Part shown: one piece after another, positions 63,227-64,000 of the stretch | Numbering within the stretch: the stretch's first letter is position 1 | How the letters are laid out: each line of letters starts with the position of its first letter | NCBI GenBank assembly: GCA_963770275.1 | Contig: CAVYPD010000029.1 | Coordinates: forward strand, 77,167 to 141,166 | Direction: 5' to 3' | Source: Roseiarcus sp963770275 | GTDB lineage: Bacteria > Pseudomonadota > Alphaproteobacteria > Rhizobiales > Beijerinckiaceae | Length of the DNA stretch: 64,000 nucleotides | The notes under the pieces: generated by a model | What the model was told of the DNA's origin: nothing | The model's database searches: none | Seen by the model: only the letters and a program-made list of their open reading frames with translations | Translations under genes and position numbers: made by a program

Positions 63227-64000
63227 GGTCCCTAAACGGCGTTGTTCTCGCCGCCATCGCTGTTGTCGCTATCATTCTTGTCTCGATGGCGACCTTTATC
63301 GTCAATCCGACCGAACAAGCTCTGATCTTGCGGTTCGGCCAGCCCGTGCGCGACCTCATCGACGCGCCGGGCCTCTATTTCAAGTGGCCATTTGTCGACA
63401 CGGTTGTCTATATCGACAAGCGCATTCTCGCTCTCGACAACGAGCGCCAGGAAGTGCTGGTGTCCGACAATCAGCGCCTGGAGGTCGACGCCTTCGTGCG
63501 CTATCATATCGCCGATCCGCTGCTCTTTTATCAATCCGTCGGCGACACGCGTGGCGCCGACGCGCAGCTCGGGGGCATGCTGAACTCGGCTTTGCGCCGC
63601 AGTCTATCGGGGGCGTCGATCACCGATATCGTGCGCGACAAGCGCGACGCTCTGATGGCCGATATCCGCGATCAGATGATCGTGGGCGCCAAGCGCTTCG
63701 GCCTCGATGTCGTCGACGTGCGCATCAAGCGCGCGGACCTGCCGGCAGAGAACTCGGAGGCGGTGTTCCGTCGCATGCAGACAGAACGGCAGCAGCGCGC
63801 CGCCTCCTATCGGGCGCAAGGGTCGCAGCAGAGCCAGCAGATCAAGGCGGAGGCCGACCGAAAGGTTACGGTCATCACCGCCCAGGCTCAGCAGCAGTCC
63901 GACCAAGTCCGCGGCGAGGGCGACGGCGAGCGTAACCGCATCTTCGCCGAGGCCTATGGCGCGGACCCCGAATTTTTCGGCTTCTACCGCTCGATGCAGG
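63223..64000 (+). CDS. hflC: HflC, SPFH-domain regulator of FtsH (partial)
   Basis: From ATG 63223 the frame is open to the right edge (259 codons): one membrane segment (LNGVVLAAIAVVAIILVSMATFIV), then NPTEQALILRFGQPVRDLIDAPGLYFKWPF, the SPFH start, and RMQTERQQRAASYRAQGSQQ in the coiled part. It ends at FGFYRSMQ, near the usual C-terminal region, so about 40-60 residues are missing. It pairs with HflK, overlapping it in ATGA. Confidence 0.93.
   Translation, partial: MRSLNGVVLAAIAVVAIILVSMATFIVNPTEQALILRFGQPVRDLIDAPGLYFKWPFVDTVVYIDKRILALDNERQEVLVSDNQRLEVDAFVRYHIADPLLFYQSVGDTRGADAQLGGMLNSALRRSLSGASITDIVRDKRDALMADIRDQMIVGAKRFGLDVVDVRIKRADLPAENSEAVFRRMQTERQQRAASYRAQGSQQSQQIKAEADRKVTVITAQAQQQSDQVRGEGDGERNRIFAEAYGADPEFFGFYRSMQ

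Overview
This window is GC-rich chromosomal DNA from an alphaproteobacterium, most likely of the order Hyphomicrobiales (Rhizobiales). The lineage call rests on family content: 5-aminolevulinate synthase (C4 haem pathway), a fused shikimate kinase/dehydroquinate synthase, a DUF1476 (ATP synthase inhibitor zeta-type) protein, IHF-beta next to a LapA-domain protein, YejABEF and HflKC. Finer placement cannot be supported from sequence reading alone.

Layout. (1) 1-1973: the edge of a ribosomal-peptide (RiPP) locus. A thiazole/oxazole-type cyclodehydratase runs off the left edge, next to a 184-residue precursor whose last 83 residues carry 18 cysteines in a Gly/Cys repeat. A perfect 10-bp dyad lies just upstream. 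This is the most interesting part of the window. (2) 2272-10056: 2-aminoethylphosphonate (AEP) uptake (phnSTUV) and breakdown (PbfA-like lyase, PhnX phosphonatase, FAD amine oxidase), with no phnW, interrupted by a GFA-type zinc gene on the other strand. (3) 10245-16862: rlmB, mltG and a fatty-acid block fabF-acpP-fabG-fabD. (4) 16980-21109: a 4-hydroxyproline module (epimerase, deaminase, PAS-AraC regulator, lone periplasmic binding protein). (5) 21140-25185: accessory stretch with ArsR/SRPBCC, DUF2252 and kbl, with gene-poor AT-richer spacers. (6) 25186-35773: trmN6-like, DUF2007, polyprenyl synthase, hemA-hemE-hemF, aldo/keto reductase, cyclase-TPR protein, lytic transglycosylase, icd. (7) 35937-44240: alaS, TPR-sulfotransferase, PEP-CTERM protein, Nudix, alr with a GNAT gene. 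(8) 44427-51683: yejABEF peptide transporter and deoB. (9) 51899-64000: DUF1476, rppH with a deleted deacetylase remnant, P1 peptidase, LapA-like, ihfB, NDUFA9-like, EF-G-like, aroKB, CorC-like, hflK and partial hflC.

A second theme is sequence quality. At least ten genes are split by what looks in every case like one extra base: phnT, phnX, rlmB, mltG, kbl, trmN6-like (four times), the aldo/keto reductase, alaS (twice), a Nudix gene and probably the RiPP cyclodehydratase. Removing one base at each site restores a full-length family member and, in several cases, the expected stop/start overlap with the neighbour. Because alaS is essential, I read these as insertion errors in the assembly rather than true decay, and I annotate the genes as whole with the frameshift noted. 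The deacetylase remnant at 52741-53401 is different: its middle is missing.
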